This document shows, in pieces, positions 1 to 7,018 of a stretch of 33,286 nucleotides of DNA; the stretch's first letter is position 1, and every line of letters starts with the position of its first letter. The stretch is from Bdellovibrionia bacterium (GTDB lineage Bacteria; Bdellovibrionota; Bdellovibrionia; Bdellovibrionales; UBA1609). The stretch lies in NCBI GenBank assembly GCA_030432925.1, contig JAUILT010000031.1:1-33286 (forward strand), read 5' to 3'. The position numbers and the translations under genes are program-made. A model generated the notes under the pieces. It was not told where the DNA came from and did no database searches. It saw only the letters and a program-made list of their open reading frames with translations.

Positions 1-61
1 TTGGAGAATGTATTGAATATGAAAAAAAATAGGAACCGTGGAGATATGCTAGTTTAAGTTG

Positions 62-81
62 AATAATTAATATTAATTATT
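62..81. repeat. Perfect 20-bp AT palindrome
   Basis: The 20 bases from 62 to 81 equal their own reverse complement (all A/T, centre at TA, positions 71/72). The palindrome sits inside a roughly 115-bp very AT-rich block just before the homology of the truncated MBL gene begins. It could form a cruciform, or be an operator or an end scar. Chance is a serious alternative in such AT-rich DNA. Confidence 0.5.
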
Positions 82-111
82 TATCTTAATAACAATTATT
101 TAATTTTAAAA

Positions 112-606
112 ATTGGAGATGAATTTAAGGCGCGGAGCCTGAAGTTCAAAACTCTGGCGACACCTGGGCACACGCCTGCCTGCAGTAGCTTTTTAACTGA
201 TGGGGGAGCTGTATTTACAGGGGATGCTTTGTTTATGCCGGATTTTGGAACTGGAAGAACAGACTTCCCCTTGGGAAGCGCCAGTGATCTTTATGAGTCG
301 ATCACGTCTCAGCTTTACACTTTACCCGATGAAACAAAAGTTTTTGTAGGGCATGACTATCAGCCTGGTGGACGTGCGCCGACTTGGGAGTCCACAATCG
401 GTGAGGAGAAAAGGCAGAATATTCATTTAAATGTGGAAACTAATAAAGACACATTTGTGAACTTTAGAGAGTCTCGTGACAAAGAGCTGGCCGCTCCGAG
501 GCTATTACTTCCAAGCGTGCAGATAAATATTAATGCTGGAAGATTGGCTCCTCCCGAGAATAATGGGCAAAGTTATTTGAAAATACCTGTTCGAGGATGG
601 GAGTAA
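112..606 (+). pseudogene. 5'-truncated ETHE1/persulfide-dioxygenase-like MBL-fold hydrolase
   Basis: The reading frame is open from 67, just after a stop at 64-66. Recognisable MBL homology starts near 112 and runs to the TAA at 604-606. It contains the T-P-G-H-T motif, the T-G-D-A-L-F metal-ligand region, a G-T-G-R-T-D-F segment and a late G-H-D-Y motif. These are typical of the second half of the ETHE1/Blh persulfide dioxygenase or rhodanese-linked MBL family. The first half, with the H-x-H-x-D-H zinc/iron site, is missing, and none of the three frames of bases 1-66 encodes it. No ATG, GTG or TTG lies in frame between 67 and 222, so the earliest ATG (229) falls after the T-P-G-H-T motif. 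Intact relatives oxidise glutathione persulfide to sulfite, which fits the adjoining TauE/SafE and YeeE genes. I read it as a decayed or rearranged gene; an artefact at a contig end is possible. Confidence 0.65.
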
Positions 607-610
607 CCAG

Positions 611-1399
611 ATGGAGTTCATAGGCTACGCGGGAGCAGTGTTGATGGGTCTTACCCTTGGCATGATTGGTGGGGGAGGCTCCATCCTCTCCGTGCCTATT
701 TTTGTTTATCTATTTTCGATATCTCCCACAATCGCTACAGCCTACTCTCTTTTTGTCGTGGGTTTAGTAGCCTTGATAGGTGGTATACAGAACTACTTTC
801 AAGGGCAAGTGGATCTAAAGACGGGAATCACCTTTGCGATTCCCTCTTTTATAGGGGTATTTTCAGTGAGAAAATTCATCATGCCTGTGCTCCCAGACAC
901 TTTTGTACAGGTTGGACCGTTTGAGTTGACTCGAGATATGACAATCATGATTGTCTTTGCTGTGGTGATGTTAGCAGCATCTTGGTCGATGATTCGAGGT
1001 AGAAAACAGTCCCAACCGATTCAGTTATCTGCACTCCAAAGAGCCTTGCTGATTGCAGCAGAGGGGTTAGTTGTTGGTGGAATTACCGGTTTTGTTGGGG
1101 CCGGTGGAGGCTTTCTGATTGTGCCAGCTTTAGTAATACTTGTTGGTCTTGACATGAAGTTGGCAGTAGGCACATCTTTGGTGATCATTGCTGCTAAATC
1201 TTTAATTGGCTTTCTGGGAGATATTGGGCAGACACCTATCGACTGGAATTTTCTGTTTACTTTCTCTGGGCTGGCTGTCATGGGGCTATTTGTAGGTACT
1301 TATGCGAGTCAGTTTGTACCCAGTCAAAAATTGAAGAAGGCTTTTGGCTGGTTTGTGCTCGTTATGGGGGTTATTATCCTTGGTAGTCAGGCGGCGTAA
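611..1399 (+). CDS. TauE/SafE-family (TSUP) anion exporter, probably sulfite/sulfur
   Basis: This 262-residue membrane protein has the two-repeat architecture of the TSUP (TauE/SafE) family. Each half carries a glycine-rich motif: I-G-G-G-G-S near residues 19-24, and a second [10 protein letters not shown] motif near residues 163-172. About eight hydrophobic segments are visible. Family members export sulfite, sulfoacetate or related C-S anions across the inner membrane. The gene starts 4 bp after the stop of the persulfide-dioxygenase-like remnant and was probably co-transcribed with it, so removal of sulfite made by persulfide oxidation is the likely role. Its 3' end overlaps the convergent Crp/Fnr gene by 26 bp. 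The substrate is inferred from neighbours, not from sequence. Confidence 0.85.
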   Translation: MEFIGYAGAVLMGLTLGMIGGGGSILSVPIFVYLFSISPTIATAYSLFVVGLVALIGGIQNYFQGQVDLKTGITFAIPSFIGVFSVRKFIMPVLPDTFVQVGPFELTRDMTIMIVFAVVMLAASWSMIRGRKQSQPIQLSALQRALLIAAEGLVVGGITGFVGAGGGFLIVPALVILVGLDMKLAVGTSLVIIAAKSLIGFLGDIGQTPIDWNFLFTFSGLAVMGLFVGTYASQFVPSQKLKKAFGWFVLVMGVIILGSQAA

Positions 1400-2030
1400 A
1401 ATGACCTTCGGACACATCTATAAGCCCATCATAGTTAGTGATTTTATAGTTTTTCCCCTCAGATACGACAAGCCCCATACCTTGTAGCTTCTGAAGAGTT
1501 CTCACAATGGTGGGTGGTGTGCTGTCGAGTAGGTCAGCTAATTCTTTTCGAGTCCAATGGTGGTCTGTACTTACTTTTTCAAGGTAAATAAGGGCTTCTG
1601 CTGTTCGAGAAAGGACGTCTTTTTCTGAAAAAGATATTCGAGCTTCTTCTGAAACTCTGAGTTCACGAGCTAGAGTTTGAATCACATTCATGTGCAGTTC
1701 GGGTTGGACTTCTAAAAGTCTGTGAATACAGGTTTCGGCGACAAAGTCCATAGAGCAGGAATCCAGGCAAATGCTGGAGGCATGATAAAGTTCTTTGGCA
1801 AAAAAAGACCGGTGTCCAAAGTATTGACCAGGTTTAAACAGGCGGAGCAGGTGCTCTTTGCCGGAGGTGCCAACAGCGATTAACCCGACCAGTCCACTTT
1901 TTAAAAAATAGATTCCTTTGGGCCAATCTCCTTGGTGATAAATCGACTCAGATCTCTTCTTTTCAAGAGTGATCTTGTTTTGCTCTATACACTTGAGACC
2001 GGCCGAATTAATTTGAGAAAAAGGATTCAT
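1374..2030 (-). CDS. Crp/Fnr-family transcriptional regulator
   Basis: This 218-residue protein has an N-terminal cyclic-nucleotide-binding-like beta-barrel (about residues 25-115), a linking helix (about 115-140) and a C-terminal winged HTH (about 143-205). In the recognition helix, the position of CRP Arg180-Glu181 holds Pro-Pro (residues 172-173), while the later Arg is kept (177). DNA specificity is therefore probably not the classic CRP or FNR type. Cysteines at 14, 88, 92 and 101 do not form the N-terminal FNR iron-sulfur cluster pattern. The gene is divergent from the YeeE pair (85 bp between starts) and convergent with the TSUP gene, so it most likely controls this sulfur locus. The effector is unknown; redox or reactive-sulfur sensing through the cysteines is only a guess. 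Confidence 0.85.
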   Translation of the reverse strand: MNPFSQINSAGLKCIEQNKITLEKKRSESIYHQGDWPKGIYFLKSGLVGLIAVGTSGKEHLLRLFKPGQYFGHRSFFAKELYHASSICLDSCSMDFVAETCIHRLLEVQPELHMNVIQTLARELRVSEEARISFSEKDVLSRTAEALIYLEKVSTDHHWTRKELADLLDSTPPTIVRTLQKLQGMGLVVSEGKNYKITNYDGLIDVSEGHFTPPDYQG

Positions 2031-2053
2031 GATTCGTTATTTAAGCATTGAAG

Positions 2054-2067
2054 TTGCTCTGGAACAA
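2054..2067. promoter_or_regulatory. FNR/CRP-like 5-4-5 inverted repeat upstream of the YeeE pair
   Basis: TTGCT-N4-AACAA has the FNR/CRP half-site spacing (4 of 5 symmetric positions match) and lies in the divergent regulator/YeeE intergenic region. A TATAAA-like -10 (2088-2093) follows, putting the box centre about 40 bp upstream of a plausible transcript start, which is the class II activator position. The regulator's altered recognition helix weakens the assignment. Confidence 0.35.
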
Positions 2068-2115
2068 TGTCACTTTTTTCAGTCTGATATAAAATGAAAA
2101 AAAAGGAGGGTTTCC

Positions 2116-2544
2116 ATGCCAATTGAGTGGTTATTTGCCTTGATGGGTGGGGTTCTGATTGGAGTCTCTGTGACGGCTATGCTCTGGTTGAATGGCCGAG
2201 TTACTGGAATCAGTGGCATTTTTAATGGGTTATTGAGTTATAAAAAAGGAGATATGAGCTGGCGAGTGGCCTTTGTGATTGGCCTTGTGGCGGGTGGGTT
2301 TGTTGTTGAGGTTATTCATCCGGGCTCTGTGGGTAATATTCTTGATTATGGTTGGGTGACGGCGGCCGTGGCTGGCTTGCTTGTAGGGTTTGGAACGGTC
2401 CTTGGAAGTGGCTGCACGAGCGGTCATGGTGTCTGTGGAATGTCTCGCCTGTCGCCCCGATCAACAGTGGCTACTTTGACATTTATGGGCTTTGGAGTGG
2501 TGACCGTTTATATTTTTAGACATTTGATAGGAGGCAACGGATGA
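2116..2544 (+). CDS. YeeE/YedE-family sulfur transporter, first half protein (PmpA-like)
   Basis: This 142-residue protein has about four membrane segments. It carries the family signature G-S-G-C-T-S-G-H-G-V-C-G around residues 97-108, with conserved cysteines at 100 and 107. In YeeE such cysteines line the path along which thiosulfate is relayed. The small half proteins of this family (PmpA/PmpB type) commonly occur as gene pairs next to ETHE1/Blh and BigR or other regulators. A strong ribosome-binding site (AAAGGAGGG, about 2101-2109) precedes the ATG. The stop overlaps the next start by 4 bp (ATGA at 2541-2544), so the two halves are translationally coupled and probably form one transporter. 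The substrate is inferred to be thiosulfate or another reduced sulfur species. Confidence 0.85.
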   Translation: MPIEWLFALMGGVLIGVSVTAMLWLNGRVTGISGIFNGLLSYKKGDMSWRVAFVIGLVAGGFVVEVIHPGSVGNILDYGWVTAAVAGLLVGFGTVLGSGCTSGHGVCGMSRLSPRSTVATLTFMGFGVVTVYIFRHLIGGNG

Positions 2545-2969
2545 GCAAAAAAAATATATTGGTTTCGTTTTTTGTAGGCCTAGTTTTTGCTGTGGGACTG
2601 GGTTTAAGTGGGATGACTCAACCTCAAAAAGTGATAGGTTTTCTAGATGTTCTTGGAAACTGGGATCCCTCACTGGCTTTTGTTATGATAGGCGCGATTG
2701 GTTTTCATGCTATTTTTTACAGAATTATTGTGAGGCAGGAGGCTCCATTATTTACGGCCCGATTTATGGTGCCGGATAGGCGAGATATCACATGGAGACT
2801 GGTTGCTGGCTCTGCCCTGTTTGGAATAGGCTGGGGGGTTGCCGGCTATTGTCCGGGGCCTGGAATCACATCTATGACCTCCTTGGATATCAGGCCTATA
2901 GTATTTGTAGCAGCAATGATTGTTGGCATGCTCCTTTTTCGCATTATGGACAAGAAACTGCCGGACTGA
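2541..2969 (+). CDS. YeeE/YedE-family sulfur transporter, second half protein (PmpB-like)
   Basis: This 142-residue protein has about four membrane segments. It starts with a polar M-S-K-K-N head and carries the second-half signature G-Y-C-P-G-P-G around residues 102-108 (Cys104). The family's second half also has the early G-L-x-L-S-G-M-T-x-P segment, seen near residues 19-27. It overlaps the first half protein by ATGA and most likely forms a heteromeric channel with it. Only 7 bp separate its stop from the convergent AI-2E-type gene, leaving no room for an intergenic terminator. Confidence 0.85.
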   Translation: MSKKNILVSFFVGLVFAVGLGLSGMTQPQKVIGFLDVLGNWDPSLAFVMIGAIGFHAIFYRIIVRQEAPLFTARFMVPDRRDITWRLVAGSALFGIGWGVAGYCPGPGITSMTSLDIRPIVFVAAMIVGMLLFRIMDKKLPD

Positions 2970-2976
2970 TGGAACA

Positions 2977-4038
2977 TTAAATAGAGCGGTAATCTGTCAG
3001 ATGTTTATAAACTGAAGTGAAGGTCACCTTTAGAATACTGGCCACCGGTATGGAGATCAGCATACCCACGACTCCAAGCACTTGAGCGCCTGCGATAATA
3101 GATACCACGACTGTGATAGGATGAAGATCAACAATCTTTGCCACAACCAGTGGAATAATAAATGCGGCATCAATCAGTTGAACAGTAAAGTAAACTCCAG
3201 AAACCAAAAATAGTCCGAAAGTGGTATCACCGTTGATAATAGAAATGGCCAAGGCAGGAATAGCTCCGATAATAGGCCCAACATAGGGAATCAGGTTGGT
3301 TAGCGCCGCAAATAAAGCCAGAATTGTAGCGTAGGGAAAATCAATGATGACCAATCCCGCCCAAGTCAGAACCCCAACAAATACAGCCTCTAAAAGTCGA
3401 GCCCGAACAAAGTGTCCCATTTGATCATTGATCTGGTGGTAAAGGCTCAGGGTTGTTTCAAATATACTATTGGGTACAAGGTTTAACAAATTTCTTGAGA
3501 AGACCTTTCCATCTTTGATCATAAAAAAAGCAATAAAAGGGGCTAGTAGTAAAGTGGTCACAGATTTAGTGATAAATCCGGGAAGGTCCTCAAATAGAGC
3601 CGTTGTCCATGGAGAAAGAGCTGCCTCCACTTGCTCTGAAAAATCAATGGCAAAATAGGATCCAGCCATATCACCAAAACGTTGTTCAGACTCTGCAATC
3701 AGTTGCGTTAGGCCCTCGGCATACTTTGGAAACTCTGCCTTTAACAGCCCCAACTGGTTGGCAATGAGAGGCAAGAAAGAAGAAACCACCACTCCCAACA
3801 GGGCGCTGACACCAATAAAAGTGAATGATACTGCAAGAAGTCTATTGATGCCTAGCCGCTCCAACGAGTTGACAAACGGCCCTAGCAGATAAGAAATCAC
3901 AAAAGCCAGAAGTGATGCCACCAAAAGGTTTTCCACTTTGACAATCAAAAATAATACAGAGGCAATCACGCCGAGAAAACTCATCAGGCGGATAAAATTG
4001 TAAAGCTTGAGCTGTCGGTTGCGAGTGAATTGAGTCAT
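2977..4038 (-). CDS. AI-2E transporter family permease (PerM/YdiK type)
   Basis: This 353-residue polytopic protein has the AI-2E/UPF0118 pattern: an N-terminal pair of membrane segments (about 12-55), a third hydrophobic segment (about 65-90), a central amphipathic soluble region (about 95-160), and C-terminal segments containing the N-L-I-P-Y-V-G-P motif. The family includes TqsA (autoinducer-2 export) and Na+/H+ antiporters, so the substrate cannot be assigned from sequence. Its ATG directly follows the TAA of the upstream cyclic-nucleotide-binding gene (TAAATG), so the two are translationally coupled. Control of a permease by a cyclic-nucleotide-sensing partner is an inference from this arrangement. 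Confidence 0.85.
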   Translation of the reverse strand: MTQFTRNRQLKLYNFIRLMSFLGVIASVLFLIVKVENLLVASLLAFVISYLLGPFVNSLERLGINRLLAVSFTFIGVSALLGVVVSSFLPLIANQLGLLKAEFPKYAEGLTQLIAESEQRFGDMAGSYFAIDFSEQVEAALSPWTTALFEDLPGFITKSVTTLLLAPFIAFFMIKDGKVFSRNLLNLVPNSIFETTLSLYHQINDQMGHFVRARLLEAVFVGVLTWAGLVIIDFPYATILALFAALTNLIPYVGPIIGAIPALAISIINGDTTFGLFLVSGVYFTVQLIDAAFIIPLVVAKIVDLHPITVVVSIIAGAQVLGVVGMLISIPVASILKVTFTSVYKHLTDYRSI

Positions 4039-4569
4039 TTATCTCTCGGCAATGAGTTTCATTTGTTTTTTAAGCTCAGTCACTTTTTCAGATGTTCCTT
4101 TAAGGCGGCGCCCAAGTACTTGAGAAAGGCGAAAGCAGATTTTTGCTCCTGTAGAGGGGTTTCTCTCGATGATCTCTTCAAGGTCTGGCCTAAAAAAACC
4201 AATCATCATACTGTCGCCGACGGAAAGAGCCGTGGCACTTCGTCGAGAGTTTTCTTCTACAAGAGAAAGTTCGCCTAAAAAGTCTCCTCCAGAAAGGCGG
4301 GTTACATGAGTGGGTTCATCCGAATCAATAAGTGCATCCTCCACCATGATATCCACTGTGCCCCGGCCAATGATATACATACCCACACCAATTTCTCCCT
4401 GTTTAAAAACAGCTTCGCCATTTTTATAGTGTCGGACGTGAATGAGTTCTTTAACAAAAGAAAGCTCTTTTCGTGAGAGGTCTTGAAAAATATAGCAAGA
4501 CTTTAAAATACTTTGAAGTTCTTCGATAGCGTCACTTTTTCTAAATAGATTTTCCCACATTTGGTTCAC
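4039..4569 (-). CDS. Cyclic nucleotide-binding domain protein (stand-alone cNMP domain)
   Basis: This 176-residue protein consists of a single cNMP-binding domain (about residues 27-150). It has the phosphate-binding-cassette motif G-D-F-L-G-E-L-S-L near residues 95-103, followed by S-R-R-S-A-T, with the conserved Glu and Arg present. There is no HTH and no catalytic domain, so it is a sensor or regulatory subunit. The GTG start at 4569 is chosen because GGAG lies 7 nt upstream; an ATG at 4560 is the alternative. It follows the BatE-like gene by 1 bp and abuts the AI-2E permease. It probably acts at the membrane with one of these partners. Real cAMP or cGMP binding is plausible from the conserved residues. 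Confidence 0.8.
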   Translation of the reverse strand: MNQMWENLFRKSDAIEELQSILKSCYIFQDLSRKELSFVKELIHVRHYKNGEAVFKQGEIGVGMYIIGRGTVDIMVEDALIDSDEPTHVTRLSGGDFLGELSLVEENSRRSATALSVGDSMMIGFFRPDLEEIIERNPSTGAKICFRLSQVLGRRLKGTSEKVTELKKQMKLIAER

Positions 4570-4570
4570 T

Positions 4571-5428
4571 TCATAGCTCCCTGCCTGATGTGTGAAAAAG
4601 ACTCTGACTTTTTACCCACCCAGTGAGACCTCCAGGGTATTTGACTTGAGACCAATCAGAGGCCCTTCTTTTTAATAACACTTCAGAGCCCTCATAAACT
4701 TCAAACAAAGTGGAGCTTTCACTTGTGGGTGCAGACTTAACCTTGACGGTTTCAGTAACTACTGTTGCTCGAGGTGTAAAGTAGTCATACACCTTGAGAA
4801 TGGCTGTCACTTGAAAAGCCAGAAACCCAACAAAAAGACCAATGCCCACCCATGGGATGGGGGGGAGTGGAAATTCCTCTTCCACGGCCAATCGTCTTTG
4901 CCCCAGATAGCGAATGAGGATCCACCCACAACAGGCCATAAAGACCAGGGTTAAAAAGAAAACTTGGTTGATGGACATTCGAGATAAGATGTGGCGACGA
5001 AAACGTTCCCAGTGACCTCTTGGAGATGAAATATTGCCTATAGAAGATGTGGCCATTAGAAACTCGATGGCTCTTGAGGCTGGCTCTAAATCAGGGTCCA
5101 AAAACAACGCCTTGCGCCAGGCGGCCAGTGCCATGCCATTGTTCTTTAGTTGGTACTCACTGAGCCCCCAGTTATATAAAATTAAGGGGTTTTGGGGTTC
5201 ACTGGACCATGCTTGTTGAAACTGATCTCTTGCCTGGGAAAAGTCTTTTTCTTGATAGTGTCTTAGCCCGAGTTGATAAGATTCGGCAGCACTCAAGTTT
5301 TTCAGTTCGGCTTGGGGTTGTGCTGCAGGAATTGTGGTTCCACGGGAGTGGTTCCACCCATCTTGCGCCATGGCGAAAGACATTGAGTTTATGATAAGTA
5401 AAAGGGCGAGAGCTCTGAGAAAAAACAT
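4571..5428 (-). CDS. BatE-like protein: signal peptide, TPR, two membrane segments, SH3
   Basis: This 285-residue protein has a signal peptide (about 1-21, ending A-M-A-Q), TPR repeats (about 45-125), a membrane segment (about 152-175), a second one (about 190-213) and a C-terminal bacterial SH3 domain (about 218-282) ending in the G-L-T-G-W-V motif. This order is that of BatE of the Bat (Bacteroides aerotolerance) operon, where MoxR and von Willebrand A proteins normally accompany it. None of those is in this window. It heads a three-gene minus-strand set with the cNMP-domain protein and the AI-2E permease. The product would sit in the inner membrane with both its TPR and SH3 regions likely periplasmic. 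Confidence 0.75.
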   Translation of the reverse strand: MFFLRALALLLIINSMSFAMAQDGWNHSRGTTIPAAQPQAELKNLSAAESYQLGLRHYQEKDFSQARDQFQQAWSSEPQNPLILYNWGLSEYQLKNNGMALAAWRKALFLDPDLEPASRAIEFLMATSSIGNISSPRGHWERFRRHILSRMSINQVFFLTLVFMACCGWILIRYLGQRRLAVEEEFPLPPIPWVGIGLFVGFLAFQVTAILKVYDYFTPRATVVTETVKVKSAPTSESSTLFEVYEGSEVLLKRRASDWSQVKYPGGLTGWVKSQSLFHTSGREL

Positions 5429-5538
5429 CCTGACCAGTTTAAAGAGTGAGTCTTGAAGTGTCTATAGTGAGATGGCGAAAAAGTTATTTTTGCGCCCCCA
5501 TCAGAATTCAAACCAGATCGGTATAAGTCAGCCTTGTC

Positions 5539-5569
5539 TTGTTTAGGGGCAAGGGGTAGGATTTATAGA
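5539..5569 (+). promoter_or_regulatory. Possible sigma70-like promoter of the AST-like operon
   Basis: TTGTTT (5539-5544) and TATAGA (5564-5569) are separated by 19 bp (18 bp if TTATAG at 5563 is used). They lie 55-85 bp before the aminotransferase start, in a 195-bp divergent spacer. The match is weak. No ArgR-type box was recognised. Confidence 0.3.
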
Positions 5570-5589
5570 TCTTAGCTCGGAGAAGATCT
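5567..5589 (+). other. AGATCT inverted repeat in the operon leader
   Basis: Two AGATCT copies (5567-5572 and 5584-5589) can pair across an 11-base loop in the untranslated leader of the aminotransferase gene, the first overlapping the putative -10. It could be an operator or a small leader hairpin. With only 6 bp, chance remains possible. Confidence 0.3.
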
Positions 5590-5623
5590 TGAGCCTTGAA
5601 ACATCTGCACAGAGAGGACACAA

Positions 5624-7018
5624 ATGACAGGCAGTCTTGTTGGTGAACAGCTTTTTTCTAGTCCAGAGGTAGAAAGTCATCTCAATACACTTGTTTCTGA
5701 TATTCAGAAGTTCAGTGAAAAAATTGAAACTGTAAGGCCTCCCTCTCCTGATTTACAGGAAAAAGCGCAAAAAACTGTGGATCAAATAGGTCAAAACCGA
5801 GGGCGTCCACTGTTTTACCCTTACGTTGGTACAGGTATTGGACGCGGGTGTTATGTCGAGGTGAATGACGGCAGTGTTAAAATGGACTTGATCAATGGGA
5901 TTGGGATTAACATCATGGGACACTCTCACCCTAGGGTTCTTAAAGCCTCCATAAAGGGTGCAATGAACGATGTAGTCATGCAGGGAAACCTCGAGCCCAA
6001 CATGGAGTACTCTGACTTGGCAGGAGAGCTGATCCAACTCGCTCAAAAAAACTCTCGTTTGAGGCACTGCTGGATAACAACCTCAGGGTCTATGGCTAAT
6101 GAAAATGCTTTAAAAATGGCTCGTCAAAAAAATACGCCTGCGAACATGATACTTGCATTGGAAGGGGCTTTTGCCGGTCGTACAACAATGATGGCAGAAA
6201 TTACAGATAACCCTGGCAATAAAATAGGGCTTCCGGACTATAACGAAGTATTGCGAGTCCCTTATTGCAATAAGTTTGCAGATATGTGCCGAACCCGTTG
6301 TGGAAAAGAGAAGGCGTTGTCTCGGCTGAAGGAGCATGTGGCTAATCATGAAGGTAAGATCGCAGCCTTTGTATTTGAACCCATGATTGGTGAAGGGGGG
6401 TACCGTGTTGCTTGTAGGGACTACTTTATTCCAATGTTAGAGTTCTGTCGTGAAAAAGAGATCGCCGTATGGGCTGATGAAATTCAGACGTTTGCTCGAA
6501 CGGGAAACTTTTTTGCCTATGAAACTTTAGGCTTTGGTGAGTATGTGGACCTTTGCACAGTTGCAAAGACGATTCAAAACGGAGCGACACTTTATACAGA
6601 AGAATATAATCCTCAACCAGGCCTTATTGCTGGAACTTTTGCCGGTTCGTCATCGTCGTTGGCGGCAGGCTATGAGATTCTTAAAATCCTGCAAGAGGGT
6701 TATATGGGTCCCCAGGGAAAAATTCAGCAGATCCACGATAAATTTGTGAGCATGTTAAACTCACTGAATGAAACTTCTTGCAAAGGTCTTTTGCAGGATG
6801 CTGGTGGGCTGGGCTTAATGGTGGCGGTCACTCCTTTGGATGGGTCGAAAGATAAAATGATACAACTACTTAAAGTACTTTATAAAAATGGACTTATGAC
6901 GTTTGGTTGTGGAAAGGGCCCTTTCCGTCTTAGGTTTTTGCTTCCGGCTATTATGACGGAACAAGATATTGAGCGGGCAGGTGAAATTATTGAAAAGTCT
7001 ATTTTGGAGCTTGCTTGA
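5624..7018 (+). CDS. Class III PLP aminotransferase, AstC/ArgD-like (succinylornithine transaminase candidate)
   Basis: This 464-residue fold-type I class III aminotransferase has Asp285 in the A-D-E-I-Q motif, which would hold the PLP pyridine nitrogen. Lys315 in T-V-A-K-T-I is the expected Schiff-base lysine, and G-S-M-A-N-E-N-A-L binds the cofactor phosphate. It is longer than AstC or ArgD (about 400 residues), with an extra N-terminal stretch of roughly 50 residues. A Cys cluster (C215-x6-C222-x3-C226) is not a usual feature. As first gene of an operon with AstA and AstD, it most likely converts N2-succinylornithine plus 2-oxoglutarate to succinylglutamate semialdehyde plus glutamate. Acetylornithine, ornithine or lysine aminotransferase activity is possible. 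A good ribosome site (AGAGAGG) lies 7 nt before the ATG. Confidence 0.8.
   Translation: MTGSLVGEQLFSSPEVESHLNTLVSDIQKFSEKIETVRPPSPDLQEKAQKTVDQIGQNRGRPLFYPYVGTGIGRGCYVEVNDGSVKMDLINGIGINIMGHSHPRVLKASIKGAMNDVVMQGNLEPNMEYSDLAGELIQLAQKNSRLRHCWITTSGSMANENALKMARQKNTPANMILALEGAFAGRTTMMAEITDNPGNKIGLPDYNEVLRVPYCNKFADMCRTRCGKEKALSRLKEHVANHEGKIAAFVFEPMIGEGGYRVACRDYFIPMLEFCREKEIAVWADEIQTFARTGNFFAYETLGFGEYVDLCTVAKTIQNGATLYTEEYNPQPGLIAGTFAGSSSSLAAGYEILKILQEGYMGPQGKIQQIHDKFVSMLNSLNETSCKGLLQDAGGLGLMVAVTPLDGSKDKMIQLLKVLYKNGLMTFGCGKGPFRLRFLLPAIMTEQDIERAGEIIEKSILELA

Noticed and set aside
1-57. Short open frame at the window's left edge as the end of another gene
   Set aside because: Only 18 codons before a stop, with no recognisable sequence; it cannot be assigned.
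3470-3658. Plus-strand ORF inside the AI-2E permease gene
   Set aside because: It lies opposite a well-supported gene, has no family features and no ribosome site.
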